From Megalonaias nervosa (taxonomy: Eukaryota > Mollusca > Bivalvia > Unionida > Unionidae): 64,000 bases of DNA. The notes beneath the pieces are model-generated. The model did no database searches. It saw only the letters and a program-made list of their open reading frames with translations, and had not been told where the DNA came from. The stretch's first letter is position 1. Each line of letters starts with the position of its first letter. The position numbers and the translations under genes were made by a program. The DNA lies in NCBI GenBank assembly GCA_016617855.1, contig JAECUM010000793.1:124001-188000 (forward strand). The letters are read 5' to 3'. Shown piece by piece: positions 24,481-37,190 of this stretch.

Positions 24481-27400
24481 GGCAACAACGCACTGATTCA
24501 AGGAAGTGAATCTTTGGCAGAGTTCATGCTAGTGAAAACTTTTCTTTTTCGAACAGAGATATCAAAGAGAGAATACCCATGGGGCCATACCTGTGAGATG
24601 TTGAAAATTGCACAACCATAAAGAATAGTAACTTGTTCAAGCTTGTTATGCATATGCGTTTCAGACAATAGGCAATTAAAGGGAGTTCTCAGCACAGAAT
24701 AATATTCGTACACAGAGGAGGAGGATCATAATCAACAGATGAATGCTCATAGGGAACATCAGAGAATCCTCATACAACATAATTAAGTGTGTAGATCTCT
24801 AGTTGGCAGAACCACTGTGGCAACAAAGAATAACGAGACTAACTTTCATATGCAGATGTATTACCAACTGAAGTACATGCTCTCTGTGTGCAAAATTTGA
24901 ATGACATTAAACATAAGAAACTGACTGAAATGTGTAAACTCAAAGCAAAAGGGATAAAATTTGTCCTGTTTGTGTTTGGTTATTCCTATGTATATTTTGA
25001 GGATGTTGATATTTTCTGCAGACCTTTTGGCACTTAGTTCCAAGCCATCATTTGGTATTTGTATTACATATTGGATTGCTATTATCTAGTACAAAACATT
25101 TTGAAGCAGTGTAATTAACTAATGATGAAACTGATGAAAAAATACTTGATGTCATTCTGATATATGGATTCTTTACTACACTACTAATCTGTTCATCCTG
25201 ATTCTTTTTTACCATCTCCTTTAGTTTTACTGGCACCAGTACTTTTAATAAAATTGTAACTTTTATTTTCTCACAATCTCAATATTTGTGATCATGTATT
25301 ATTGTCGAAAGGTAAAATGTGCTTAGTTTTATTGTAAAATCTAAAACTATTAATTAGCAAGGGACTAAAGTAAAAAGTGGGTCAACTTCATGTGTGCAAA
25401 AATTATTACCATATTACAGAGTGTTGTTAGAAACAACAGAATAGTTGTACAAGATGTATTTTGCAAAGTTGTAGGACCAGCACTTGTATTGTAACCACAT
25501 ATTCCATTTAAATACTACTATCATTATTTCTGCATATTCCTATCAGTTTTTCCTAAGCAGTATTAATTTCCTGATCTGATGTTGTCCTGTTTCTTGTGCA
25601 ATTTTTACATATCAAGAATTCTCAGTATCATTAAAAAACATTGTAAGCTGCACCAAATTGAGTTGTTTGAGAAGAAATTAATTTTTTAACCCAAAAATTA
25701 CTGAAGCTATGAGTTCTGGCATTAAAGTCGCACATTAAATAACATTTAAAGTTGCCATGATAGTAATTTAGGATGCAACTGTTCTAATTTCACCTTTGGT
25801 ATATTCAGATCTTGAATGTGATGGAAGAACATGGCTCCAAAATAAACACATCAGTTTCAGAAACTGTTCATTGACTGAATCAAGTATATAATCCAAGTCC
25901 AACTGAATTGTTAGAAAAAGTTTAATTCTTTTGACAACATCGTAATTAGCTGTCAAATATGGAGTAAGCCTATGGTCTTTCTGCCATCCCAACCAAGACC
26001 CCACCACAACCACGTGACCATGCCCAATGACATCACAGTAATAATCGCTATACAACTAGAGATGACATTTCTTTGAGTATTTTGATATCAGTAGAGTCTT
26101 AACAGAGTGGAACAGTATGAAAGAGTGATAGATATTTAAGTGTTAGATATTTAACAATGGCTATTCCTCCTGCTACCACTTCCTCATTGGAGATCACACA
26201 CACACAAAACTTAGATTAAATCCTGAAATCCTGGCAGCATCCCTGCAGGGGAGATAACTTGACCATTTTATTTGATTTTATTGGTTTCTGGTTATCCCAT
26301 GGTATTTCTGTTACTTTAACATTATCTTACAGTGTGTCCAGTCAGCATGGTCGAAAAAGGCATACAACCATTGAGAGTTGTTGAAGGACTCACATTACTA
26401 CAGATATGAAAGAATGAGAACCATACTATAAATCAGTGAAGATAAAATAGAGTATACATGGTTTGACTGTCCCTGATTGGTTGATAATAAAACTAAGATT
26501 TTAGTAAAAAGAATCTTTTGAGAGCTTGTCCTACTTGTAACTGAAAAAAGTCAGGGACATTGTTTTATTAACATAATTTCCATCCCTTTACAGACCTGAG
26601 TTTGGAAGACTCATTACTGAAATCAGCACCTGACTCTTTGGTGTAGTTTTGAAAGCACACATTTCAAATTTGTGTAGATCCAGAAATTGGTGCAGCTGCT
26701 ATGGTTTTCTTTTCACAAAAGCTGTCGTCATATATGTGCCTATATTGATACAAGTTTGATCACGAGCACTTGAAATTTTAAGTTATTGAATTTTAATATC
26801 ATGGTGTTTGCACAGGTTTACAATGGGAACTGAATTAGTACAGCTAGTCTTGAACTCTTGAGTTTTGTGCAGAAACATGGAATCCAAGCAGGATACATCC
26901 AGAAATGTAGAGGTTTTCTATCTTGGATTTATTCTCCCGATTGCATTTCACATTGATATGCATATTCACACACAATTAATATAGTAGTAGGAAAAGTGAC
27001 AAATTTAGATACATATCATAAACATGAAAAACAGTATGTGGGGGGACAAGATCATAAGAACAGGCTGGAATGGAGAAGTATAATAACAACAATAATGAGT
27101 AGAAGTGTGTCTCTGTTTTGATGTGTGCAACATTATTTTCTCAGCTTAAGTAAGAAATTACATCAAAAAGGGAAGACAATAAAGGATGTACAGTTAACTA
27201 AACCACATGAATTTAGCTACTCAAATCAATTTTAACCTTCTGGTTATATCTGTTCTGGTCTGTTTCTGTCCATTCTGGTGATTATGTCCACTGAATCAGT
27301 ATGGTTGGAAATATTTTGGCTAATTTAAAGATTGAAAAATCTTTTGGCAGATTATGATTATACACAGTACTTCTGCCTGAGAGATGTGAATAATTTCATT

Positions 27401-28879
27401 TCTTGGTTTGTTGATTCTGGTTGTTGCTCAGTTCAAATGCATCACTGAAAAACACTGAGGGCTGTTCCAGTAAAACATATACCCCCCTGGGGGGGGAAGG
27501 CACTTTCAAATTCAACCAACCCACAACAGATGCAATTTAAAAAAATTAAGATCCACCTTCATATATGTTTTAATCGAAAAACACTGCCCCATACAGAAGC
27601 ATATTTTTTTAAAAATAATTTCTGGCTATGGGTTAGTGGGTGGTAGAAGCGATTTTCATATTGGGTTGGGGACAGAAGGGATTTAAATGACAGCTGGCTG
27701 GAGGTAATCTACTTAATTTTCATAGATCATATACTCTGCTGCATATTTTTATTTGTATTCATTCATTATAATCAATCTTTTGTCCTTTTGTTTGTTTGTC
27801 TGTCAGCCATGTATGACTCTGATAACTGAAATGACAAATTTTCTTGGTGGCTTATTATTTGTAGATGTCATTGATCAGTCCCTTAATACCTACTAATTTA
27901 ATGCCCATGAATATAGATTTTATATTAGGGATTTCTATTCTAATACAGAAATCATGAATTTGTATCCTTACTAAACTGTGTTTACTAAAGTGATCACTAT
28001 GTTTTGCTATTTTTCTTTGTTCTCAGGCGTGCTGCTTTTGATTAGAATAATAGTTAAATCTTGTATTGCTTCAAATGTGTGGTCAGATGTTATGATTCCC
28101 TTTTTATTATTTTTTTTTCAATAAATGTTTTGGTAAACTTATAACACATGATTTTTCAGAAAAAATCAATAATGCCTGTAAAAGCAATGTCCTTTATTTC
28201 TGCCTACTTTTACACTATATCATTTCTTGTAAGAACACATATTTCAGTTACCGACATCTTATTTTTATGCCTTGTTGCAAGATTAATATAAAGTTTTTAA
28301 AAAAAGAAATATAGCAAGTCAAGCATTTTTATATCATAAATTAGATTTTAAAAAATGGATGAAAGTCAAGGAATCATTTTTTCCCAGAGTACTTGTAAAA
28401 TCAATGTCATTGCAGCTAACTGTATTGTCAACAGCATCATCATCATCATCACTGATGGCTTAGCAGTAACATTCTGCACTTTTAATCCAGTTGTCATAGG
28501 TTCCATCTCCCACTTCTGGTCTTTCATATGAGACTTGTACCTATGGTCTGAGGGGCTTTAATGGCAGAGTGGTACAAGATGCTTGTCTTGTGATACAGAT
28601 CTAAGGAGCTTCCATGGCAGAGTGGTACAAGATGCTTGTCATGTGATTACTTGCCTCCAATGTGTAAATGAGAATGTTGCCAGCTACATGTGGAAGATCA
28701 GTGGTTCTACATAAGTGGTGTTTGGTGTCTCAAAAGTACTTGGATTTTCTTCAGCAGTAAAACTGGCTGCCATACATATTCTCTTCATCTGAAAATGGTG
28801 TAAAGGCCATAATGATCTACCGAAACTGGAGATCTCATGTCTAAATGACTTCGGCTGTTGGAGATTAACGTCAAATCAA

Positions 28880-29030
28880 CAGAGGCTCCATGTGCCCTAG
28901 TGTACTAAGGTGGTTGCTTTTACAGATCACTTGCACATCTCACTGAGTGAGTTTTTGTCACAGATCAACCAGTTTGGTTTGGTGGTCTTTCGGGGTTCTT
29001 CCTCCACCTAATATACTGTTAAAAAACAAA
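28880..29030 (+). mobile_element. SINE fragment inside the transposon (inner copy)
   Basis: TACAGATCACTTGCACATCT, then TGAGTGAGTTTTTGTC, GGTGGTCTTTCGGGGTTC and TTCCTCCACC match the SINE at 36527-36782. The inverted counterpart is at about 33790-33930 in the outer copy, so the SINE piece was in the transposon before it nested. Confidence 0.7.
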
Positions 29031-32000
29031 AAAAAAAACCAAACCAAAGTAAATCAACCAACTAATCAACTGTGGCAACAGCAGCAAAGGTACTAGTCCA
29101 TCATTTTTGCCACAGCTGTATGAGTTTATCAATTTTGACTCCAGTAATTTTTGTAGACCTTTGAATATTGTCAATTATGCCTTTCTGACCATTACCGAAA
29201 AGTCATCATCAGTTGGTACAAATGGATTTTTCATGGTGAGCATATGAGATGGAGAAGTCTTGAGCAATCCTGCATCACACACTGCCGAAAAGTTTACATT
29301 TTAGCTCACTTCAAGTTTCTCTAACAGTGTCCATTGTTCCAACCAGAACTGTTATAACTTATTCAAGCTATATTCACCGATATCTGGAGATGTGCATCTG
29401 TAATAAATATTTGTAACAAAGTATGAGAATGCATCAGTGTTTTTCAATATGATGCATTTGAACTGAGCAACAACTAGAATCAGCAAACCAAGGTAGGAGA
29501 TTATTCACATCTCTCAGGCAGAAGTACTGTGTATAATCATAATCTGCCAAAAGATTTTTCAATCTTTAAATTAGCCAAAAAAATTTGCCAACCATACTGA
29601 TTCAGTGGACATAATCACCAGAATGGACAGAAACAGACCAGAACAGATATAACCAGAAGGTTAAAATCGATTTGAGTAGCTAAATTCACATGGTTTAGTT
29701 AACTGTACATCCTTTATTGTCTTCCCTTTGATGTAATTTCTTACTTAAGCTGAGAAAATAATGTTGCACACATCAAAACAGAGGCACACTTCTACTCATT
29801 ATTGTTGTTATTATACTTCTCCATTCCAGCCTGTTCTTATGATCTTGTCCCCCCACATACTGTTTGTCATGTTTATGATGTGTATCTAAATTTGTCACTT
29901 ACTTTTCCTACTACTAGGCTAATTGTTTGTGAATATGCATATCAATGTGAAATGCAACTGGGAGACTAAATCCAAGATAGAAAACCTCTACATTTCTGGA
30001 TGTATTCTGCTTGGATTCCATGTTTCTGCACAAAACTCAAGAGTTCAAGACTCACTGTACTAATTCAGTTCCCATTGTTAACCTGTGCAAACACCATATT
30101 AAAATTCAGTAACTTAAAATTTCGAGTGCTCATGATCAAATTTGTATCAGCATAGACACATCTATGACGACAGCTTTTGTGAAAAGAAAACCATAACAGG
30201 TGCACCATTTTCTGGATCGACACAAATTTGAAATATGTGCTTTCAGTATTACACCAAAGAGTCAGGTGCTGATTTCAGTAATGAGTCTTCCAAACTCAGG
30301 TCTGTAGAGGGACGGAAATTATGTTAATAAAACAATGTCCCTGACTTTTTTCAGTTATAAGTAGGACAAGCTCTCAAAAGATTCTTTTTACTAAAATCTT
30401 ACTTTCATTATCAACCAATCAGGGACAGTCAGACCATGTATACTCTAGTTTATCTTCACTGATTTATAGTATGTTTCTCATTCTTTCATATCTGTAGTAA
30501 TGTGAATCCTTCAACAACTATCAACGGTTGTATGCTTTTTCCGACCTTGCTGACTGGACACATTGTAAGATAATGTTCAAGTAACAGAAATACTATGGGA
30601 TAACCAGAGACCAATAAAATCAAATAAAATGGTCAAGTTATCTCCCCTGCAGGGATACTGCCAGGATTTCAGGATTGACTCTAAGTTTTGTGTGTGTGAT
30701 CTCCAGTGAGGAAGTGGTGGCGGGAGGAATAGCCATTGTTAAATATCTCTCTAACACTTAAATATTGGTCACTCTTTCTTACTGTTCCACTATGTTAAGG
30801 CTCTACTGAAATCAAAATACTCAAAGAGATGTCATCTCTAGTTGTACAGCGATTATTACTGTGATGCCATTGGGCATGGTCACGTGGCTGTGGTGTGGTC
30901 TTGGTTGGGATGGCAGAATGACCATAGGCTTACTCCATATTTGACAGCTAATTACGATGTTGTCAAAAGAATTAAACTTTTTCTAACAAGTCAGTTGGAT
31001 TCTGATTATATACTTGATTCATAGTCAATGAACAGGTTCTAAAATTGATGTGTTTATTTTTGGAGCCATGTTCCTCCATCACATTCAAGATTTGAATATA
31101 CCAAAAGTGAAATTAGAACAGTTGCATCCTAAATTACTATCATGGCAACTTTAAATGTTATTTAATGTGAAACTTTAATGCCATAACTCATAGCTTCAGT
31201 GATTTTGGGGTTAAAAAATGAATTTCTTCTCAAACAACTCAATTTGGTGCAGACTACATTGTTTTTTAATGATGCTGAGAATTCTTGATGTGTAAAAACT
31301 GCACAAGAAACGAACATCAGATCAGGAAATTAATACCACTTGGGAAAAACTGATAGGAATATGCAGAAATAATGATAGTATTATTTAAATGGAATATGTG
31401 GTTACAATACGAGTGCTGGTTCTATAACTTTGCAAAATACATCTCGTACAACTATTCTTTTGTTTCTAACAACACTCTGTAATATGGTAATAATTTCTGC
31501 ACACATGAAGTTGACCCACTTATTTACTTTAGTCCCTTGCTAATTAATAGTTTTAGATTTTACAACAAAACTAAGCACATTTTACCTTTTGACAATAATA
31601 CATGATCACAAATATTTCAATTGTAAGAAAATAGAAGTTACAATTTTATTAAAAGTATTGGTACCAGTAAAACTAAAGGAGATGGTAAAAAAGAATCTGG
31701 ATGAACAGATTAGTAGTGTAGTAAAGAATCCATATATCAGAATGACATCAAGTATTTTTTCATCAGTTTCATCATTAGTTAATTACACTGCTTCAAAATG
31801 TTTTGTACTAGATAATAGCAATCCAATATGTAATACAAATACCAAATGATGGCTTGGAACTAAGTGCCAAAAGGTCTGCAGAAAATATCAACATCCTCAA
31901 AATATACATAGGAATAACCAAACACAAACAGGACAAATTTTATCCCCTTTGCTTTGAGTTTACACATTTATGTCAGTTTCTAATGTTTAACGTCATTCAA

Positions 32001-32455
32001 TTTTTGCACACAGAGAGCATGTACTTCAGTTGGTAATACATCTGCATATGAAAGTTAGTCTCGTTATTCTTTGTTGCCACAGTGGTTTTGCCAACTAGAG
32101 ATCTACACACACTTAATTATGTTGTATGAGGATTCTCTGATGTTCCCTATGAGCATTAATCTGTTGATTATGATCCTCCTCCTCTGTGTACGAATATTAT
32201 TCTGTGCTGAGAACTCCCTTTAATTGCCTACTGTCTGAAACGCATATGCATAACTAGCTTGAACAAGTTACTATTCTTTATGGTTGTGCAATTTTCAACA
32301 TCTCACAGGTATGGCCCCATGGGTATTCTCTCTTTGATATCTCTGTTCGAAAAAGAAAAGTTTTCACTAGCATGAACTCTGCCAAAGATTCACTTCCTTG
32401 AATCAGTGCGTTGCTGCCTCTTATGCCAGATTTTTTTCTCTTCCATAATGCTGTA

Positions 32456-32735
32456 TTAGGATTTTGAGTCCAACATTCCCATAGTCTGCTTGTTCAGACA
32501 TGGGTATCTTGAATAAATATAACCGACATCCTGTCCATCCAACAGTGCAACACGTACATCGGACTCGCACTCAACATCAATTTTGGGCTCAAAATCACAC
32601 ACTGGTATTTCCAGTGACGTTTTCCCAATGTCCAACAGACTGATATACCTGAAATTCATTGTCATCATAGCCATCACCAGCCAGTATTTGCCGACTGAAA
32701 ACGTCTGGCGACAAACCCTGTTGTGCTTCAGCCAT
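32456..32735 (-). pseudogene. Unknown ORF of the nested transposon, inner copy
   Basis: Minus-strand reading: MAEAQQGLSPDVFSRQILAG continuing to GHWENVTGNTSV and a stop, then in another frame CDFEPKIDVECESD and YIYSRYPCLNKQ. Homologous to the reading at 24168-24480 and without its early stop. No known domain recognised. Confidence 0.4.
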
Positions 32736-33789
32736 TTTGGTTTCCCGTGTGGCCCTTATTTGAAACAGACATTTGTAAAACTTCCATGACAAAAGTGAGG
32801 TTAAAACTACCATAAAATGCTTGTTCCAGGGCCCAATGAACCAATCAAATTTATTTTAACAGCCATCCATGTCAAACTGAAGTATCCAGCTATTTTAGCG
32901 TTTTTTCTTCCTGAATCTGGATTAAGATCAGACGCTGTGATGCTGCTACTGGCAACACGAATTACATTGTGAAATTCACTTTTAAAGTTAAAAGTTGAAT
33001 AAAAATTGCATACTGTGCAAAGCACGTTTTTTATCTGCGACGTTGACATAATTTGCGGAATGCGTATCACTGTTTTAAAAGTACGCGAATTTGTACAAAT
33101 TAGGTTGACTCGCGTGTACTGGCATCATTTTCTGACCCAATGTTTTATTCACGTTAGACCGCTGGGAGGGGGTTAGTTGCGATTTTAAATATATATTCGG
33201 GGTTTTTTTTCTGACAACCTCACCAGCGATTTCTCATTTTGTTAACAACCCACAATAGAAGTGATTTTCCTAATCAACCTTCCACTGTCAGAATCAAAAT
33301 AGTTTGAAACACAACCTTCTACAGAAGTTTTTTTCAAGTGCCCTCCCTGGGCAGGTATATGTTTTACTGGAACAGCCCTGATGCATTCTCATATTTTGTT
33401 ACAAATATTTATTACAGATGCACATCTCCAGATATCGGTGAATATAACTTGAATAAGTTACGACAGTTCTGGTTGGAACAATGGACATTATTAGAGAAAC
33501 TTTAAGTGAGCTGAAATGTAAACTTTTCGGCAGTGTGTGATGCAGGATTGCTCAAGACTTCTCCATCTCATATGTTCGCCACGAAAAATCCATTTGTACC
33601 AACTGATGATGACTTTTAGGTAATGGTCAGAAAGGCATAATTGACAATATTCAAAGGTCTACAAAAATTACTGGAGTCAAACTTTAGAAACTCAAACAGC
33701 TGTGGCAAAAATGATGGACTAGTACCTTTGTTACTGTTGCCACAGTTGATTAGTTGTTTGATTTAGTTTGGTTTGTTTTGTGTTTTAGG

Positions 33790-33930
33790 TTTTTTTTGAC
33801 AGTATATTAGGTGGAGGAAGAACCCCGAAAGACCACCAAACCAAATTGGTTGATGTGTGACAAAAACTCACTCTGAGAGATGTGCAAGTGATCTGTAAAA
33901 GCAACCACCTTAGTACACTAGGGCACATGG
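33790..33930 (-). mobile_element. SINE fragment inside the transposon (outer copy)
   Basis: Complement of 28880-29030: GGTGGAGGAAGAACCCCGAA and GAGATGTGCAAGTGATCTGT. Confidence 0.7.
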
Positions 33931-35294
33931 AGCCTCTGTTGATTTGATGTTTATCTCCAACAGCCGAAGTCATTTAGACATGAGATCTCCAGTTTCGGTA
34001 GATCATTATGGCCTTTGCACCATTTTCAGATGAAGAGAATCTATATATCACAGCCAGTTTTACTGCTGAAGAAAATCCAAGTACTTTTGAGACACCAAAC
34101 ACCACTTATGTAGAATCACTGACCTTCCACAAGTAACTGGCAACATTCTCATTTACATACTGGAGGCAAGAAATCACATGACAAGCATCTTGTACCACTG
34201 TGCCATTGAAGCCCCTCAGACCATAGGTACAAGTCTCATATGAAAGACCAGAAGTGGGAGATGGAACCTATGACAACTGGATTAAAAGTGCAGAATGTTA
34301 CTGCTAAGCCATCAGTGATGATGATGATGCTGTTGACAATACAGTTAACTGCAATGACATTGATTTTACAAGTACTCTGGGAAAAAATGATTCCTTGACT
34401 TTCCTCCATTTTTTAAAATCTAATTTATGATATAAAAATGTTTGACTTGCTATATTTCTTATTTTTAAAAACTTTATATTAATCTTGCAACAAGGCATAA
34501 AAATAAGACCGGTAACTGAAATGTGTTCTTACAAGAAATGATATAGTGTAAAGGTAGGCAGAAATAAAGGACATTGCTTTCACAGGCACTATTGATTTTT
34601 TCTAACAAATCATGTATTATAATTTTACCAAAACATTTATTGAAAAAAATAATAAAAAGGGAATTGCAGCATCAGACCACACATTTAAGGCAATACAAGA
34701 TTTAACTATTATTCTAATCAAAAGCTACATGCCTGAGAACAAAGAAAAATAGCAAAACATTGTGATCACTTTAGTAAACACACAGTTTAGTAAGGAAACA
34801 AATTCATGATTTCTGTATTAGAATAGAAATCCCTAATATAAAATCTATATTCATGGACATTAAATTAGTAGGTATTAAGGGACTGATCAATGACATCTAA
34901 CAATAATAAGCCACCAATAAAATTTGCCATTTCACAGTATCAGAGACATACATGGCTGACAGACAAACAAACAAAAGGACAAAAGACTGATTATAATGAA
35001 TGAATACAAATAAAAATATGCTGTAGATTATATGATCTATAAGAATTCAGTAGATTACCTCCAGCCAGCTGTCATTTAAATCGCTTCTGTCCCCAACCCA
35101 ATATTAACTACCACTCACTAATCCATAGCAAGAAATTAAGTAAAAAAAATATGCTTCTGTATGGGGCAGTGTTTGTCGATTAAAACATATCTGATGGTGG
35201 ATCTTAATTTTTTAAAATTGCTTCTGTTGTGGGTTGGTTGAATTTGAAAGCGCCTTCCCCCTGGGGGGTGTATGTTTTATTGGAACAGCCCTGA

Positions 35295-35440
35295 TAGATA
35301 TGCAGTAATATGGATACGTTAATATTAAAATGAATAGAGTAATGTGGCTTCATACAAAGTAATCTGGATCCATACAAAGTAATCTGGATTCATGCAGATT
35401 AATGTGTATACATGCATGTTAATATGAATATATACACAAT
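35295..35440. repeat. Short tandem repeat flanking the nested transposon (right)
   Basis: Continues the array of 23395-23525 (CAGTAATATGGATACGTTAA), then degenerate CATACAAAGTAATCTGGAT units. Confidence 0.75.
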
Positions 35441-35769
35441 TACACTGTACTTGTCTGCAAAGGACAGTTTTCTGGTCTGTAACAGATTTCACTTTTTCTT
35501 CATAAAAAATTCATCTAACTTTGGATGACAACAGATTGAGTCAGTCAACTGGCAAGAGTAAAATGTAGAATTCTTATGTTGTGTCACAAGATTAGTTCAT
35601 TATCAGCAACCAAAACAGTGAAGTTCATTGAGTGATTAAGTTGATGTACATGTAACAATATTAAACTACTGTTTGCTCAGTTGCATGATGGGACACTGAT
35701 GTCGCTTTTCTGATGATGATGACATCCATGTCAGTGTAAAAACCTATATTAAAGTTTGGTCTTCATGTG
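35441..35769. other. No gene seen
   Basis: Intronic AT-rich sequence between two tandem arrays. Confidence 0.4.
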
Positions 35770-36090
35770 AGTCAGATACAGCCAAGATACACCGTAGCAC
35801 TGCTAACAGATCAAACATGTTCTATGCGCCAGATAGTCAGGATACGCCGTAACACTGCTAACAGATCAAACATGTTCTATGTGCCTGATACAGTCAGGAT
35901 ACATTGTAGCACATGTAACAGATAAAACATATTCTGTGTGCCAGATACAACCATGATACATTGTAGCACAGGTGACAGGTAAAACATGTTCTGTGTGCCA
36001 GATACAGCCAGGATACATTGTAATATAGCTGACATGTGAGACATGTTTGATGTGAGTTACATACATCCAGGATACATTGTAGCTCAGGTG
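35770..36090. repeat. Minisatellite of about 55-57 bp, about 5 units
   Basis: Units contain ACATGTTCTATGYGCCAGAT, ACAGTCAGGATACATTGTAG and CACTGCTAACAGATCAA, ending about 80 bp before the PRIM2 exon at 36168. Confidence 0.88.
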
Positions 36091-36167
36091 GCACGAAAGA
36101 CTTCTTATTTTATGGAACCCATGTTTAAATTTTGTGACATTAATTTATCAGTTATATTTTCCAACAG

Positions 36168-36305
36168 GTTCCATTCACAGAGGCTCTGGATCTTGTAAGA
36201 GGAAGAAAAGTTTACCTTTACCAAGGATCAGCATATGTACCATATGAAGAAATGGTGTCCATTTTGCTTAGTGTGTACCGGACAAAATTGTCTCAGGCTC
36301 TGGCA
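36168..36305 (+). CDS. PRIM2: PRIM2 exon (ALDLVRGRKVYL segment)
   Basis: Acceptor CCAACAG, donor GTGAGT. 46 codons run from VPFTEALDLVRGRKVYL to RTKLSQALA. This matches the human p58 segment with FRGRKVYLEDG and FRAKLSKALA, at the end of the N-terminal domain. Phase 0 at both ends. A tRNA-derived SINE lies about 220 bp downstream. Confidence 0.96.
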
Positions 36306-36526
36306 GTGAGTTTCATTCATTAATAGCAAAAACCAATTGTAATTAATTTTTATAAGAAATGCATGTAAAAATTTGTATTTATTTAGGTCTAAACAATTAA
36401 TTCAGTTTTACCCATATTTAAAAAATTCTTTTCACAACGTATATATTTAATTGATTCCAACGGTTACAGATGGGTTCTACTGGATTCTTGTGTACTGTTG
36501 TTCAGATTAAAGATTACTTAATTTGG

Positions 36527-36782
36527 GGGGGGCCCCGAGTGGCTGAGTGGTCTAAAGCTCTAATCGTTACAGATCACTGCCATCTCACCTCTGTCTGCGT
36601 GAGTTTGAGTCGAGGTTCGGCTAACGTGGGTACGTGAGAAAGCCTGCCAGTAGCTTCTCGTGGGTCGGTGGTTCTTCCCGGGGTTTTTCAGGGTTCTTCC
36701 TCCACCATTAATACTGACCGCCATGTATAGCCTATCTTGTGCTGAAAAAATGGCGTTAAACCCTATAACAACAACAACAACA
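36527..36782 (+). mobile_element. tRNA-derived SINE, complete
   Basis: The head GCCCCGAGTGGCTGAGTGGT resembles a tRNA 5' half with an A box, with a degenerate B box (GTTTGAGTCGAGG) about 70 bp on. The conserved core is GTGGGTCGGTGGTTCTTCCC and TTCTTCCTCCACCA. The tail is AATGGCGTTAAACCCTATAA followed by ACA repeats. The target duplication ACTTAATTTGG lies at 36516-36526 and 36783-36793. Fragments of this family occur at 5462, 12230, 28880 and 33790. Confidence 0.93.
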
Positions 36783-36889
36783 ACTTAATTTGGTTGAGCA
36801 TTGGGCAGCTAAGTACTATAAATCATTTTGATTTCTTTGATTAATTTTGGTTGAAATTCATTTGGCACCACTATTAGATAGGTAGGCAG

Positions 36890-37190
36890 TTGGCTTTGAT
36901 TCATGACGCCAACATAAATGTCAGAATGGAGTAATGGGGTGTGAAGGGTCCGAAGAAATTCTGACTATACTTAGTCTTAAATGAAAATGGTGCCAATCTG
37001 ACATCCAATATGGCCACCATGCAGTCATCTTGAAAATCTTGTTATTGCTGCTTTTTCTGAATGGTTTGTCATATCAACATAGGTTTTCACTAAAATGTCT
37101 CACTTGTCCTAAATAAAAATGTTATTGATCTGACATCCAGTGTGGCCATGATGTAGAGATGTCAAAATGTTAGGAAACTTCTACCAGTTC
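36890..37190. repeat. Dispersed satellite-like repeat
   Basis: Two degenerate units with AAATGAAAATGGTGCCAATC, TGACATCCAATATGGCCACC and CATCTTGAAAATCTTGTTAT. Same family as 13480-13730 and 45012-45450. Confidence 0.65.

Larger units (their letters stand above)
27459..33378. mobile_element. Inner copy of the same transposon, inverted
   Basis: A 5920-bp copy of the same element in opposite orientation. TIR GGGCTGTTCCAGTAAAACAT begins at 27459 and its complement ends at 33378. TGA duplications sit at 27456-27458 and 33379-33381. The two outer parts join cleanly if the insert and one TGA are removed: AAAAACACTGA continues into TGCATTCTCATA, and the inner copy itself holds this uninterrupted junction (complement near 29420-29445). 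Confidence 0.9.
23529..35291. mobile_element. Self-nested TIR transposon (PIF/Harbinger-like), outer copy
   Basis: The outer element has TIRs starting GGGCTGTTCC at 23529 and ending with the complement at 35291. TGA target duplications lie at 23526-23528 and 35292-35294, and the same tandem repeat flanks both sides. Without the inner insert (27459-33378 plus one TGA) it is about 5.84 kb. Its left part (23529-27458) is the inverted partner of about 29440-33378, and its right part (33382-35291) is the inverted partner of 27459-29430. The 3-bp TNA duplication and GGGCTGTT-type ends fit PIF/Harbinger. No transposase or Myb-like ORF is recognised, so it is non-autonomous or decayed. Confidence 0.88.

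Noticed and set aside
36527..36610. Functional tRNA gene
   Set aside because: Only the A-box side is tRNA-like. It continues into a SINE core and is bounded by a target duplication.
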